NCBI GenBank assembly: GCA_015658765.1
Contig: DQOE01000205.1
Span: 1-5,667 of the forward strand
Reading direction: 5' to 3'
Source: Verrucomicrobiota bacterium
GTDB lineage: Bacteria; Verrucomicrobiota; Verrucomicrobiia; Limisphaerales; UBA1096
Length of the DNA: 5,667 nt
The notes below the pieces were generated by a model, which was not told the DNA's origin, ran no database searches, and saw only the letters and a list, made by a program, of their open reading frames with translations. Below, piece after piece: positions 5,604 through 5,667 of this stretch. The position numbers were made by a program, and so were the translations under genes. Numbering within the stretch: position 1 is the first letter of the stretch; each line of letters starts with the position of its first letter.

Positions 5604-5667
5604 CACACCGCTGCCCAACACGCCGGCAATAGTTAAAACAGCTTGAAAAGCGCCCCCAGACGAGGAG
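5604..5667 (+). other. Short downstream spacer ending in an SD-like AGGAG
   Basis: No gene is visible in these 64 bp and no terminator hairpin with a T-run is evident after the transporter stop. The final bases, 5663-5667, read AGGAG, a good Shine-Dalgarno match, stronger than any site before the genes inside the window. If a start codon follows about 5-9 bases beyond the end, the operon could continue. This cannot be decided from the window. Confidence 0.3.

Noticed and set aside
1..5667. CRISPR arrays, tRNA or rRNA genes, insertion sequences, attachment sites, phage or defence genes
   Set aside because: No regularly spaced direct repeats, cloverleaf, transposase motifs or defence-system domains were seen; nearly all bases are accounted for by the five genes.

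Overview
This 5.7-kb window is gene-dense, GC-rich bacterial DNA with five protein-coding genes and almost no spacer. The gene set is a TlpA-type thioredoxin lipoprotein, a membrane-anchored TPR protein, an exported beta-propeller lactonase, a formylglycine-type sulfatase and a large Nramp-related carrier. Together with the GC-rich codon use, few recognisable Shine-Dalgarno sites and one GTG start, it suggests a member of the Planctomycetota/Verrucomicrobiota group, more likely Verrucomicrobiota. This is inference from gene content; there is no rRNA or phylogenetic marker here.

Layout. At 1-528 (+) is a thioredoxin-fold lipoprotein whose ATG is the first base of the window. It converges on a minus-strand gene, 576-1388, encoding a two-helix membrane protein with a C-terminal TPR domain. 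The 47-bp gap and the end of that gene hold overlapping inverted repeats. From about 1389 to 1473 lies a short divergent intergenic region. From it runs a plus-strand set that looks like one operon: a periplasmic seven-bladed propeller lactonase (1474-2628), a sulfatase without a signal peptide (2650-4080, 21 bp downstream) and an 11-helix Nramp-related transporter (4071-5603, overlapping the sulfatase stop by 10 bp). The last 64 bp hold no gene but end in a purine-rich AGGAG that could precede a gene beyond the window.

How the genes might work together. The lactonase, sulfatase and transporter are probably co-transcribed. An exported sugar-lactone hydrolase, a sulfatase that appears cytoplasmic, and a carrier lacking the usual Nramp metal-binding residues would fit uptake and processing of a small, possibly sulfated, organic compound. 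That is a hypothesis, not something the sequence proves. The two genes at the left look functionally separate.

Most notable points: the sulfatase maturation motif is C-A-S-A-R, with Ser where Pro is expected; the transporter has G-S-G-E and G-A-E motifs in place of DPGN and MPH, plus a predicted coiled-coil insertion; and a palindromic word related to GCGCTTGGCCAAGCG is repeated across coding and non-coding DNA.
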